From NCBI RefSeq assembly GCF_035607535.1, contig NZ_JAYDZX010000017.1, positions 186,001 to 250,000 on the forward strand: 64,000 nt of DNA, given 5' to 3'. The notes beneath the pieces were generated by a model, which was not told where the DNA came from, did not search any database, and saw nothing but the letters and a program-made list of their open reading frames with translations. The position numbers were made by a program, and so were the translations under genes. Shown here in pieces: positions 28,351 through 36,818 of the stretch (position 1 is the first letter of the stretch; every line of letters starts with the position of its first letter). The stretch is from Salinimicrobium sp035607535. Its GTDB lineage: Bacteria > Bacteroidota > Bacteroidia > Flavobacteriales > Flavobacteriaceae.

Positions 28351-29697
28351 ATGTCAAACGACATTAGAATTAAAAGAGGTCTAACGCTTCGCCTTAAGGG
28401 AGAAGCCGAAAAGATCCTTGTTGACGCACCCCGCTCCAAAACTTACGCTGTAAAACCGCCCGATTTTCATTCGGTGATACCTAAGATGGTCGTGAAGGAG
28501 GGTGCAAAAGTACAGGCAGGTGATGAACTTTTCTTCTCGAAATATACCGATAAGATAAGGTTTACTTCTCCTGTTAGTGGTACTTTAAAAGAAATAGTAA
28601 GGGGTGAAAAACGCCGTATACTTGAGGTGGTAATAGAGGCCGATGCTTCAGATGAGTTTCGTGACTTCGGAACTCTTGATCCCTTAAAAGCTGAAGCGGA
28701 TGCTGTGAAAAACAGGATCCTCGAAAGTGGAAGCTGGGCTTTTATCAACCAACGACCTTACGACATTCCGGCTGATCCTGAAGATACGCCTAAGGCCATT
28801 TTTGTTTCAGCATTAAATACAGCACCTCTTTCTGCAGATGTTGAATTTATCCTGAAAGATCGTCTTGAAGCATTTCAGGCCGGTTTAAATGCTCTTACCA
28901 GGTTAACCCCCGGGAAGGTGCATGTCTCTGTTGCAGGTAAAGGTGAAGGGGTTTTAAATAACCTTCAGAATGTTGAGGTGCATAAAGTATATGGTCCTCA
29001 TCCGGCTGCCAATGTTGGTGTTCAGATCCACAAGATCGATCCTATTAATATGGGAGAACGTGTGTGGACTGTACAGCCAGAAGATGTTGCCAACATTGGA
29101 GACCTGTTCCTCACAGGAAAATTCACTGCTGTTCGTACGGTTGCGGTTTGTGGTAGTGAGGCTAAGGTTAGAAAATACTTCAGAAGTATAATTGGAGCTC
29201 CGGTTGTGGATCTTGTGGGTACTGTAGACACTAAGAATGTAAGGATCATATCCGGTGATGTGCTCACGGGGCAACAAGTGAATAATGAGCAGTTCATTGG
29301 TTTCTTTCCAAACGAACTTACCCTGATTCCGGAAGGAAATAAGTATCGTATGTTTGGTTGGTTGCCTTTTACATATAATAATATTCCTTCAAATTCTAGG
29401 ACTTCTTTAAGTTGGATGTTCCCTAATAAGAAATTTGAAGTGAATACCAACCTTCACGGTGAAGAAAGAGCTTTGGTGGTAACCGGTGAAATGGAAGAGG
29501 TGATGCCAATGGATATTTATCCTATGCAGCTTTTAAAAGCATGTATGGCAGCCGATATCGAGAAGATGGAGAATCTAGGGATCTACGAAGTCGCTCCCGA
29601 AGATTTTGCACTTGTAGATTATGTGAATACTTCAAAAATTGAGGCGCAAGAAATAATACGCTTAGGGCTGGATTTAATGATCACCGAAGTTGGATAA
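28351..29697 (+). CDS. nqrA: Na+-translocating NADH:quinone reductase subunit A
   Basis: Peripheral cytoplasmic subunit of the sodium-pumping NADH:quinone reductase, 448 residues as usual for NqrA. The N-terminus IRIKRGLTLRLKGEAE and the barrel-sandwich part (KVQAGDELFFSKYTDKIRFTSPVSG, residues about 53-76) are typical; the rest is the Rossmann-like and SLBB-type portion (GVQIHKIDP, ISGDVLTG). It contributes to the quinone-binding region. First gene of nqrABCDEF; the stop at 29695-29697 is 10 bases before the preferred nqrB ATG. Confidence 0.95.
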   Translation: MSNDIRIKRGLTLRLKGEAEKILVDAPRSKTYAVKPPDFHSVIPKMVVKEGAKVQAGDELFFSKYTDKIRFTSPVSGTLKEIVRGEKRRILEVVIEADASDEFRDFGTLDPLKAEADAVKNRILESGSWAFINQRPYDIPADPEDTPKAIFVSALNTAPLSADVEFILKDRLEAFQAGLNALTRLTPGKVHVSVAGKGEGVLNNLQNVEVHKVYGPHPAANVGVQIHKIDPINMGERVWTVQPEDVANIGDLFLTGKFTAVRTVAVCGSEAKVRKYFRSIIGAPVVDLVGTVDTKNVRIISGDVLTGQQVNNEQFIGFFPNELTLIPEGNKYRMFGWLPFTYNNIPSNSRTSLSWMFPNKKFEVNTNLHGEERALVVTGEMEEVMPMDIYPMQLLKACMAADIEKMENLGIYEVAPEDFALVDYVNTSKIEAQEIIRLGLDLMITEVG

Positions 29698-29707
29698 ACT
29701 GTTTACT

Positions 29708-30892
29708 ATGGAATGGATTAGACAAAAACTAGATAAGTTTAAAGAGCCCTTTGCTAAGGGTAAAAAACTAGAGAAGTATTCTCCCGCTATTAATGCGCTT
29801 GATACTTTCCTTTTTACTCCAAATCACACCACCCAAAAAGGTGCGCACGTTAGAGATGCGGTTGATTTGAAGAGAGTGATGATCACTGTGGTGATTGCCC
29901 TTCTACCTGTGCTGTTGTTCAGTATGTGGAACCAGGGATACCAGTATTTGAAGCAAATTCAGCCGGAAGTTGATTTCTGGGATGCTTTTGGACATGGTGC
30001 AATGGATATTCTTCCAATGATCGTGGTGTCCTATGCGGTAGGTCTGGGAATTGAGTTTGCATTTGCTATTTTTAGAGGGCATGAGGTGAACGAGGGATAC
30101 CTGGTAACCGGTCTTTTGATCCCGATGATCATGCCTGTGGGGCTGCCTTTGTGGATGCTGGCAATCTCTGTTGTATTTGCTGTAGTAATTGGAAAGGAAG
30201 CATTTGGGGGAACCGGAATGAATATTCTTAATCCCGCGCTTACTGCCCGTGCTTTTGCCTTCTTCGCTTATCCAACGTATATGTCGGGTAACCAGGTGTG
30301 GGTGATGAACGCTGCAGAAGTTGACGCTGTTTCAGGAGAAACTATTCTTGGAACCCTTGCGGCAAACCAGCCTGTAGAATACTCTACTATGGATATGTTC
30401 TGGGGGATCATTCCCGGTTCGGTTTCAGAAACCTCAGCAGCTTTATGTTTATTGGGAGCATTGTTCCTCATCTTTACAAAGGTGGGTAGCTGGAGAATAA
30501 TGGTGAGTGCTGTGGTTGGAGCTGCAGCGATGGGCTTGATCTTTAATGCGCTTCCGGCAATGGGAGTTGAAGGAAACGCTCTTACTAACTTCCCTTGGTA
30601 CAACCATCTTGTAGCAGGTGGACTTGCTTTTGGAATCGTTTACATGGCGACAGACCCTGTGTCGGCCGCACAGACCTATAGAGGTAAATGGATCTATGGA
30701 TTCCTTATAGGATTCTTATCAGTTATGATCAGGGTATTTAACCCGGCCTATCCCGAAGGTGTGATGCTTGCCATTCTGTTGATGAACGTGTTTGCTCCAA
30801 CAATTGATCACTACGTGATCCAGGGGAACATTAAGCGCAGAGTGAAAAGAAAAGCAGCAGGAATTAACAATCAAGTTGAAACTGTAGTATAG
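29708..30892 (+). CDS. nqrB: Na+-translocating NADH:quinone reductase subunit B
   Basis: Integral membrane subunit carrying covalent FMN and riboflavin, and part of the Na+ path. The flavinylation motif SETSA places the FMN-bearing threonine at residue 242 from the chosen start, near the Vibrio position. About ten hydrophobic helices are seen, with motifs GGTGMNILNPALTARAF and MATDPVSAAQT. An upstream TTG at 29690 would overlap nqrA and add six residues; the ATG at 29708 is preferred because MEWIRQKLDKFK matches family N-termini. The downstream apbE product is the expected FMN transferase for this subunit. Confidence 0.95.
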   Translation: MEWIRQKLDKFKEPFAKGKKLEKYSPAINALDTFLFTPNHTTQKGAHVRDAVDLKRVMITVVIALLPVLLFSMWNQGYQYLKQIQPEVDFWDAFGHGAMDILPMIVVSYAVGLGIEFAFAIFRGHEVNEGYLVTGLLIPMIMPVGLPLWMLAISVVFAVVIGKEAFGGTGMNILNPALTARAFAFFAYPTYMSGNQVWVMNAAEVDAVSGETILGTLAANQPVEYSTMDMFWGIIPGSVSETSAALCLLGALFLIFTKVGSWRIMVSAVVGAAAMGLIFNALPAMGVEGNALTNFPWYNHLVAGGLAFGIVYMATDPVSAAQTYRGKWIYGFLIGFLSVMIRVFNPAYPEGVMLAILLMNVFAPTIDHYVIQGNIKRRVKRKAAGINNQVETVV

Positions 30893-30894
30893 TT

Positions 30895-31638
30895 ATGGAA
30901 GAGAAAACAGTAAACAAAACGAACTCCAACTCGTATACTTTCATATTCGCCATTATAATGGTGGTAGTAGTAGGAGTTGTGCTTGCTTTCGCTGCGACTT
31001 CTTTGCAGCCAATGCAATATGAGAATATGCGCCAGGAGAAAATGCAGAACATTCTTGCGACAGTTGGGGTACAAACCGACAGAGCAGGAGCCGAAGCTTT
31101 GTTCCAGGAATACATTAAAGAACAGCTTGTTCTTAACAACCAGGGACAGGAAAAAGAAGGAGTAAATGCTTTCGACGTGGACCTGGCCAAGGAACTTAAG
31201 AAATCTGATACAGAACAAAACTTTCCGCTCTATATAGCAGAGGTTGATGGTGAGACATATTACATTATTCCCCTTAGAGGAGCCGGACTTTGGAATGCCA
31301 TTTTTGGATACATAGCTCTTCAGGATGATGTGAATACTATCAAAGGAGCAGTTTTCGATCACCTTGGAGAAACTCCGGGACTTGGTGCAGAGATCACTCA
31401 GGAGTGGTTTAGAGAGCGCTTTACAGATGAAAAGATCTTTAATGAGAATGGAGAGCTAATAGGAGTGTCTGTTGTGAAAGGAAACGCCAGTACTTCTAAG
31501 GATGATAATAAGGTAGACGCAATATCGGGTGCAACGATCACCGGAGATGGTGTTTCAGATATGATCTCTGAAAGACTTAAGCACTATCTGCCTTATTTCA
31601 AGAGCAAAACAGATATAAACGTTGCAAGTAATTTATAA
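30895..31638 (+). CDS. nqrC: Na+-translocating NADH:quinone reductase subunit C
   Basis: A 247-residue subunit with one N-terminal membrane helix (about residues 15-36) and a periplasmic FMN-binding domain. The flavinylation site is the SGAT motif at residues 211-214, with Thr214 as the expected phosphoester acceptor. The LGAEITQEW element of FMN-binding domains is also present near 162. The start is two bases after the nqrB stop. FMN attachment is done by ApbE, coded about 3 kb downstream. Confidence 0.95.
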   Translation: MEEKTVNKTNSNSYTFIFAIIMVVVVGVVLAFAATSLQPMQYENMRQEKMQNILATVGVQTDRAGAEALFQEYIKEQLVLNNQGQEKEGVNAFDVDLAKELKKSDTEQNFPLYIAEVDGETYYIIPLRGAGLWNAIFGYIALQDDVNTIKGAVFDHLGETPGLGAEITQEWFRERFTDEKIFNENGELIGVSVVKGNASTSKDDNKVDAISGATITGDGVSDMISERLKHYLPYFKSKTDINVASNL

Positions 31639-31640
31639 TT

Positions 31641-32399
31641 ATGGCACAGGAAGCAAAAAATAAGCCTGAGCAATTGGCTGAGGTGGATAAGGAAAACAAG
31701 AAAGATGCAATGATCCTTTTCCTTTCAGATTCTGAGGAAAAAGAACATTTTCTTTCGAGAGCCAACAGGAAGTTGCTTACAGATCCTCTTGACGATGATA
31801 ACCCTATCACTGTTCAGGTATTGGGAATTTGTTCTGCACTTGCTATCACAGTTCAATTAGAACCGGCAATTGTAATGGCGATTGCTGTAATGGCAGTAAT
31901 GGCATTTAGTAACATGATCATTTCTACTTTGAGAAATATGATCCCAAACAGGATCAGGATCATTGTGCAACTAGTTGTGGTAGCTTCACTTGTTGCTTTG
32001 GTAGATCAGGTATTGAGAGCATTTGCTTATGACGTAAGTAAACAGCTTTCCGTGTTCATTGGTCTTATCATTACCAACTGTATAGTAATGGGACGTTTGG
32101 AAGCTTTTGCCTTGGGTAACGGGGTTTACAAATCCTTCCTTGATGGAATCGGGAACGCTGCAGGATATGGTCTTATCCTTATAATTGTAGCCTTCTTCCG
32201 TGAACTGTTAGGAGCTGGAAAACTTTTTGGATACGAAGTTCTTGGACATAAAGGTGCAACTCTTGCAGAATCCACGGGACTTTACGCTTTGGGCTATGAG
32301 AACAATGGATTAATGCTGTTATCCCCAATGGCACTTATTGTTGTAGGTATCATTATATGGGTACAGCGTTCAAGGAATAGAAAACTTATCGAGGCCTAA
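31641..32399 (+). CDS. nqrD: Na+-translocating NADH:quinone reductase subunit D
   Basis: Integral membrane subunit of the NqrD/RnfE family; with NqrE it forms the inverted-repeat membrane core that binds a 2Fe-2S centre. The conserved start of the core, LLTDPLDDDNPITVQVLGICSALA, begins near residue 45, and the cysteine in that segment plus NCIVMGRLEAFA are the cluster-ligand regions. The 252 residues exceed the usual roughly 210 because of a charged N-terminal extension of about 40 residues (rich in K, E and D). The ATG at 31641 is two bases after nqrC; a later ATG at 31710 is possible. Confidence 0.94.
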   Translation: MAQEAKNKPEQLAEVDKENKKDAMILFLSDSEEKEHFLSRANRKLLTDPLDDDNPITVQVLGICSALAITVQLEPAIVMAIAVMAVMAFSNMIISTLRNMIPNRIRIIVQLVVVASLVALVDQVLRAFAYDVSKQLSVFIGLIITNCIVMGRLEAFALGNGVYKSFLDGIGNAAGYGLILIIVAFFRELLGAGKLFGYEVLGHKGATLAESTGLYALGYENNGLMLLSPMALIVVGIIIWVQRSRNRKLIEA

Positions 32400-32423
32400 T
32401 CACTAACCACAAAAAATTCGAAT

Positions 32424-33038
32424 ATGGAATATATTAATTTATTCGTACGAAGCATCTTCATAGAAAATATGATCTTTGCTTATTTCCTCGGGATGTGCTC
32501 GTACCTGGCAGTTTCCAAGACCGTAAAAACAGGGGTAGGATTAGGAGCAGCGGTTATTTTCGTACTGTCTATAACTGTACCTATTAACTTCCTGCTTGAC
32601 AAATACCTTCTAAGACCCGGTGCTCTTACCTGGTTGAACGAAGAGTATGCAACTATAGATCTTAGTTTCTTAAGTTTTATCATGTTTATTGCGGTGATCG
32701 CAGCTATGGTACAACTTGTTGAAATGATCGTGGAGAAATTCGCACCAGCCCTTTATGGAGCTTTGGGTATCTTCCTTCCTTTGATCGCTGTGAACTGTGC
32801 CATCCTGGGTGGTGCACTGTTTATGCAACAAAAGGATTTCTCCGGGATAGGAGAAGCTGCTACTTATGGCTTTGGAAGTGGAATTGGATGGTTCCTGGCT
32901 ATTCTTGGAATCGCTGCTATTCGCGAGAAGATTGCCTATTCAAATGTTCCGGCTCCCCTTAAGGGATTAGGAATAACTTTTATCATCACCGGACTTATGG
33001 CTCTTGGGTTCATGAGTTTCATGGGAATTAAATTATAG
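32424..33038 (+). CDS. nqrE: Na+-translocating NADH:quinone reductase subunit E
   Basis: A 204-residue integral membrane subunit, the usual NqrE length, homologous to NqrD in inverted topology. Six hydrophobic helices are apparent. Conserved motifs are FLGMCSYLAVSKTVKT near residue 22 and VNCAILGGALFM near 120, each holding a cysteine of the intramembrane 2Fe-2S site. It is 24 bases after nqrD and 10 bases before nqrF. Confidence 0.95.
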   Translation: MEYINLFVRSIFIENMIFAYFLGMCSYLAVSKTVKTGVGLGAAVIFVLSITVPINFLLDKYLLRPGALTWLNEEYATIDLSFLSFIMFIAVIAAMVQLVEMIVEKFAPALYGALGIFLPLIAVNCAILGGALFMQQKDFSGIGEAATYGFGSGIGWFLAILGIAAIREKIAYSNVPAPLKGLGITFIITGLMALGFMSFMGIKL

Positions 33039-33048
33039 AGAGAAAGCA

Positions 33049-34338
33049 ATGGAAGTAATTATAGCAAGTGTTGTTGTATTCTTAGCCCTGATCTTGATCC
33101 TGGTGGCTGTTCTTTTGGGAGCAAAAGCCAAGTTGATCCCATCTGGGCCTGTAAAGATCAATATTAACAATGAGAAAGACATTGAAGTAGGATCTGGAGG
33201 AACTCTTCTTTCTACTTTGGGTGAGAACAAGCTCTTCCTGCCTTCTGCCTGTGGTGGAGGTGGTACCTGTATTCAATGTAAGTGTATTGTTGCTGAAGGT
33301 GGTGGAACAATTCTACCAACCGAAGAGCCTCACTTTACACGAAAGGAGATCGCCGATGGATGGCGTCTGGGGTGCCAGGTAAAAGTGAAGCAAGATATGA
33401 AGATCACCATTCCTGAAGAAGTATTTGGTATCAAGAAATGGGAAGCTACTGTAGTGAGTAACTATAACGTAGCCTCCTTTATCAAGGAATTCGTTGTGGA
33501 GATTCCTGAAGATATGGATTACAAAGCTGGAGGATATATCCAGATCGAGATCCCTAAGTGTGAGGTGAAATACCAGGATATGGATATCACTGCTCACCCT
33601 GAGGAACATCCGGGAGAACCTGATAAGTTTAAGCTGGAGTGGGATAAATTCAACCTTTGGCCACTGGTAATGAAGAATCCTGAAGTAGTCGAAAGAGCCT
33701 ACTCTATGGCTTCTTATCCTGCTGAAGGAAGAAGGATCATGTTGAACGTTCGTGTGGCAACTCCGCCATGGGATCGTGCAAAGAATGACTGGATGGCCGT
33801 AAACCCTGGGATAGCATCTTCTTATATCTTTAATCAGAAAAAAGGAGACAAGGTTACCATTTCAGGACCTTATGGAGAATTCTTTATAAACCACAGTGAT
33901 GCTGAAATGCTTTACGTAGGTGGTGGAGCCGGAATGGCGCCAATGCGTTCTCACCTGTATCACCTCTTCAGAACTCTTAAGACCGGAAGAAAAGTGACTT
34001 ACTGGTATGGAGGTCGTTCAAAGAGAGAGTTATTCTATACAGAACACTTTAGAGCTTTGGAAAGAGATTTCCCTAACTTTAAGTTCTACATTGCCCTTTC
34101 TGAACCTCTTGAAGAAGACAACTGGAAAGTAAAAGATGGAATTGACGGGGAAGGAGATGGATTCGTTGGATTTATTCACCAGGTGGTAATAGATAACTAT
34201 TTAAGTCATCATGATGAACCGGAAGAAATAGAATTCTATTTCTGTGGACCACCGCTAATGAACAAAGCCGTTGAAAAAATGGCTGAAGACTTTGGTGTGC
34301 CGCCGGAAAATGTGAGATTTGATGACTTTGGAGGATAA
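33049..34338 (+). CDS. nqrF: Na+-translocating NADH:quinone reductase subunit F
   Basis: The NADH-oxidising subunit, 429 residues. One N-terminal membrane helix (about 3-25) is followed by a 2Fe-2S ferredoxin domain with ligands Cys68, Cys74, Cys77 and Cys109. The FAD-binding motif RAYSMASYP lies near residue 218 and the NADH-binding part starts at GGGAGMAPMRSHL near 290; the C-terminus FDDFGG is family-typical. Electrons flow from NADH through FAD and the cluster into NqrD/E. Last gene of the nqr operon, followed by a strong terminator. Confidence 0.96.
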   Translation: MEVIIASVVVFLALILILVAVLLGAKAKLIPSGPVKININNEKDIEVGSGGTLLSTLGENKLFLPSACGGGGTCIQCKCIVAEGGGTILPTEEPHFTRKEIADGWRLGCQVKVKQDMKITIPEEVFGIKKWEATVVSNYNVASFIKEFVVEIPEDMDYKAGGYIQIEIPKCEVKYQDMDITAHPEEHPGEPDKFKLEWDKFNLWPLVMKNPEVVERAYSMASYPAEGRRIMLNVRVATPPWDRAKNDWMAVNPGIASSYIFNQKKGDKVTISGPYGEFFINHSDAEMLYVGGGAGMAPMRSHLYHLFRTLKTGRKVTYWYGGRSKRELFYTEHFRALERDFPNFKFYIALSEPLEEDNWKVKDGIDGEGDGFVGFIHQVVIDNYLSHHDEPEEIEFYFCGPPLMNKAVEKMAEDFGVPPENVRFDDFGG

Positions 34339-34354
34339 TCTAAAGTAGAATTAT

Positions 34355-34392
34355 AAACAAAAACAGCTGCCTAAGGGCGGCTGTTTTTGTTT
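34355..34392 (+). terminator. Terminator of the nqr operon
   Basis: AAACAAAAACAGCTGCC, loop TAAG, GGCGGCTGTTTTTGTTT: a strong GC stem with a T-rich 3' side, 17 bases past the nqrF stop. The A-rich left arm makes it usable in both directions. Confidence 0.88.
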
Positions 34393-34420
34393 AGGTTTCA
34401 ATACATTTACCTTAAATAAT

Positions 34421-34428
34421 TAAATTTG
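34421..34428 (+). promoter_or_regulatory. -7 box directly before the 118-residue gene
   Basis: TAAATTTG, an exact TAnnTTTG match, with only four bases (CTGT) to the ATG at 34433. The predicted transcript start coincides with the start codon, so the mRNA is probably leaderless. It would also drive apbE. Confidence 0.5.
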
Positions 34429-34432
34429 CTGT

Positions 34433-34789
34433 ATGTCGCAACTTACAGATCAGGAACTTCATAACCTCGCAATGAACATAGTTGGAAAGGACCTTGAGGA
34501 GCAGGGCTACGAATTTTTAGGAGTAAACAGTGAATTTAAAAAGGATCCACAGTTCGTCGCATTGAAGGATAAGAAGCTGCATTTTGTTATAGTGCGGGCT
34601 ATAGAATATCCACATGATCCCAGAGAGATCGACATGATCTTTCTTGAAACCATTAAACAACATGCAAAGAAATTCGATGCACGTACATTTTATGCAGGAG
34701 TGGGACTGGCAAATTCACGAAATTACGAGTTGCCTGTATCAAGTTCCGAAGATTACGTCATCAATTACCCCGGATTAAAAGAGATCTAA
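34433..34789 (+). CDS. Small conserved protein between nqrF and apbE (unknown function)
   Basis: A 118-residue soluble protein without signal peptide or membrane segment. I do not recognise a named domain. The middle and C-terminal parts (FVALKDKKLHFVIVRA, DARTFYAGVGLANS) suggest a small alpha/beta fold. Similar proteins next to nqrF in flavobacteria are sometimes labelled NqrF, but this one has no ferredoxin cysteines, FAD or NADH motif, so that name is wrong. It lies after the nqr terminator with its own -7 box and ends two bases before apbE, suggesting cotranscription and perhaps a link with flavinylation; this is an inference. Confidence 0.75.
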   Translation: MSQLTDQELHNLAMNIVGKDLEEQGYEFLGVNSEFKKDPQFVALKDKKLHFVIVRAIEYPHDPREIDMIFLETIKQHAKKFDARTFYAGVGLANSRNYELPVSSSEDYVINYPGLKEI

Positions 34790-34802
34790 AAATGACATTT
34801 TT
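34788..34802. repeat. AAAAATGACATTTTT palindrome over the apbE start codon
   Basis: An exact copy of the repeated palindrome, with outer pairing AGATCT on the left and GAGACCT on the right. The ATG of apbE is bases 34792-34794 of the palindrome, so the first residues MTF are coded by it. Confidence 0.9.
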
Positions 34803-35805
34803 GAGACCTATTATTTTATTGTTTTCCTGTTTACTTATTCTTTCCTGCTCTCAGATAGATGAGAAGAGAAGCGCCAATGGAGAGGCTTTAGGGACTACTT
34901 ATTCAATTGCTTATTATTCCGAAGATCTAATTCCAATGGATAAGGCTTTGGACTCTATTTTTGAGAGGGTAAACCAATCTATGAGCACCTACAGGGATTC
35001 TTCCGATATTTCAAAAATAAACAGGGGAGACAGCCTGGTGGAAGTTGACAGTCTTTTTCAGGAAGTCTTTTTGCTGTCCAAGGAGGTATGGGAGAAAAGT
35101 AACGGGTATTTTGATCCAACTGTTGGCGACCTGGTAAATCAGTACGGGTTTGGGCCCGAAAATGGTCCTAAAGAAGTGGATTCCATCACCATTGATTCCC
35201 TTATGCGCTATGTTGGCTTCGGAAAAATGAAGCTGCAGGATGATATTGTAATAAAGGAATCTCCAGAAATGTATCTCGATTTTAATGCAATAGCAAAAGG
35301 TTACGCTATAGACCTGATCGGTCATTATTTGGGTTCTCAAGGAGTAGAGGATTACTTAATAGAACTGGGAGGTGAACTGCTGGCTCGCGGCGTCAATAAA
35401 GATAAGGGATCCTACTGGCTGGTTGGAATAGATGATCCTATTCAGCAAATGGGTCAAAGGGAGCTTACAGCAGCTATAGAATTGAGAAATAAGGCTATGG
35501 CTACTTCCGGAAATTATCGAAAGCATAGAACGGATCCCGAAACCGGAGCCCTTTATGTGCATACAATAAACCCACTGACGGGATTTGCTCAAAAAAGCGA
35601 TCTTCTAAGTGTGACTGTTCTTGCCGAAAATTGTGCCTTAGCCGATGCTTACGCGACGGCATTCATGGCAATGGGATACGACCTTTCCAAAATGCTGCTT
35701 TCCCAGGAGAAAGATCTTGAAGCTTTTCTAATTTATTCCACTCTTGAGGGGGAAATGAAAGAATTTGCTACTCCGGGATTTAAGGAAGTGATGAAGGAGC
35801 TGTAG
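34792..35805 (+). CDS. apbE: FAD:protein FMN transferase (ApbE) lipoprotein
   Basis: Periplasmic flavin transferase that splits FAD and links FMN by a phosphoester to the threonine of S/TGAT-type sites, here probably NqrB and NqrC. 337 residues. The N-terminus has a lipoprotein signal with lipobox LILSC (Cys at about residue 19). Family features are MSTYRDSSDISKIN near 64, a central DFNAIAKGYAIDLI near 163, the ELGGELLARG motif, and a C-terminal NCALADAYATAFMAMG with metal-binding aspartate. The ATG is embedded in an exact copy of the dispersed 15-bp palindrome (34788-34802). Confidence 0.93.
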   Translation: MTFLRPIILLFSCLLILSCSQIDEKRSANGEALGTTYSIAYYSEDLIPMDKALDSIFERVNQSMSTYRDSSDISKINRGDSLVEVDSLFQEVFLLSKEVWEKSNGYFDPTVGDLVNQYGFGPENGPKEVDSITIDSLMRYVGFGKMKLQDDIVIKESPEMYLDFNAIAKGYAIDLIGHYLGSQGVEDYLIELGGELLARGVNKDKGSYWLVGIDDPIQQMGQRELTAAIELRNKAMATSGNYRKHRTDPETGALYVHTINPLTGFAQKSDLLSVTVLAENCALADAYATAFMAMGYDLSKMLLSQEKDLEAFLIYSTLEGEMKEFATPGFKEVMKEL

Positions 35806-36050
35806 CAGGGAAATCAAGAGTCAGGCATCGGGAGCCAAGAAATTTATGCGGGCAGTGCTAATTTTCTGTACCCGTTGAAGAGAATTTTTCCGGAGCATTG
35901 AGGGTGGAGAATGATCGGGAGTGAGCTTCATACTCCGAAGAATAAAAATTCAGTAAGCCTGCACTTGTGGTCCGATGGCCGGATTCGTAATCGGGGAGGC
36001 AGCGCTGCTAGTCCTGGACTAATTAGAAACTAATTACAATTTCACTCCTG
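35806..36050. other. Intergenic region without recognised gene
   Basis: 245 bases between the convergent apbE and methyltransferase genes. No open frame of interest, tRNA or clear T-tailed hairpin was seen. A small palindrome TAGTCC-T-GGACTA lies at about 36008-36020, followed by ATTAGAAACTAAT. Confidence 0.6.
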
Positions 36051-36818
36051 CTATTTCCTGGCAACAGGAATTATTTCCCCTTTTGAAAGGCGGTACCTGT
36101 CGACCAGTTGTGCATCCATTTTAGACGTAAGGTCAACTTCCTCAACTGAAAATCCTATACTGCGAAGTTTCTCAAAGTAATCCCTTCCGTAAACCCTTAC
36201 ATGGTCATATTGCCCAAAGATCTTTGCTCTTTCTTTTGGATCTGTAATGGAGTCATCCTGGAAAGTCTTTTCCCGTTGTAAATCCTGTGGGATCTGAAGA
36301 ATAGCTGTGCCTCCCGGCCGCAGGATCCTGAAGAGCTCCTTCATTGCCTTGGTGTCATCCGGAATATGTTCAAGAACGTGGTTACACAGAATAAAATCAA
36401 AGCTACTGTCTTCAAAAGGCAAATTGCATATATCAGCTTTTACGTCTGCAAGTGGTGATTCCAGATCTGTTGTCGTGTAGTTGAGGTTCTTTAATTTTCT
36501 AAACCGTTTATAGAAAGCCTGCTCAGGTGCGAAATGCAATACTTTATGAGGAGCAGTAAAGAAATCGGTATGATGCTTCAGGTATAGCCAGAGCAGCCTG
36601 TGTCGTTCGAGAGAAAGGGTAGAGGGAGAGAGTACATTTTCCCGCTGTTGTTCATAACCATAGGGAAGGAATTTTGAAAAGCTTCTGCCGTCTATGGGAT
36701 CTGTGTATTTGTTTCCGCGGAGGCTAAGCAGGAAAAAAGGTTTCACCACGTAACTTAGCCTAATGAGGATGGGACGCGGAATCTTGTTCAGAAAAAACTT
36801 AAAAGCTTTCCCGATCAT
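36051..36818 (-). CDS. Class I SAM-dependent methyltransferase
   Basis: A 255-residue methyltransferase of unknown substrate. After an N-terminal part with GNKYTDPIDGRSFSKFLPYG, the Rossmann SAM motifs follow: VLHFAPE near residue 94, the acidic TTDLESP near 115, ADICNLPF, SFDFILCNHVLEHIPDD near 140-156 and LRPGGTAILQIP. This is the Methyltransf_11-like pattern. The gene overlaps the HNH-type gene by four bases and closes the gpmI-trx-HAD-map-HNH operon. Nothing in the sequence identifies whether lipid, sugar or small molecule is methylated. Confidence 0.82.
   Translation of the reverse strand: MIGKAFKFFLNKIPRPILIRLSYVVKPFFLLSLRGNKYTDPIDGRSFSKFLPYGYEQQRENVLSPSTLSLERHRLLWLYLKHHTDFFTAPHKVLHFAPEQAFYKRFRKLKNLNYTTTDLESPLADVKADICNLPFEDSSFDFILCNHVLEHIPDDTKAMKELFRILRPGGTAILQIPQDLQREKTFQDDSITDPKERAKIFGQYDHVRVYGRDYFEKLRSIGFSVEEVDLTSKMDAQLVDRYRLSKGEIIPVARK

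Noticed and set aside
28351..34338. Rnf complex instead of Nqr
   Set aside because: NqrA and the NqrF ferredoxin-FAD-NADH subunit are present; RnfB and RnfC are absent.
34433..34789. Naming the 118-residue protein NqrF
   Set aside because: It lacks ferredoxin cysteines and FAD/NADH motifs, and the true NqrF is the gene before it.
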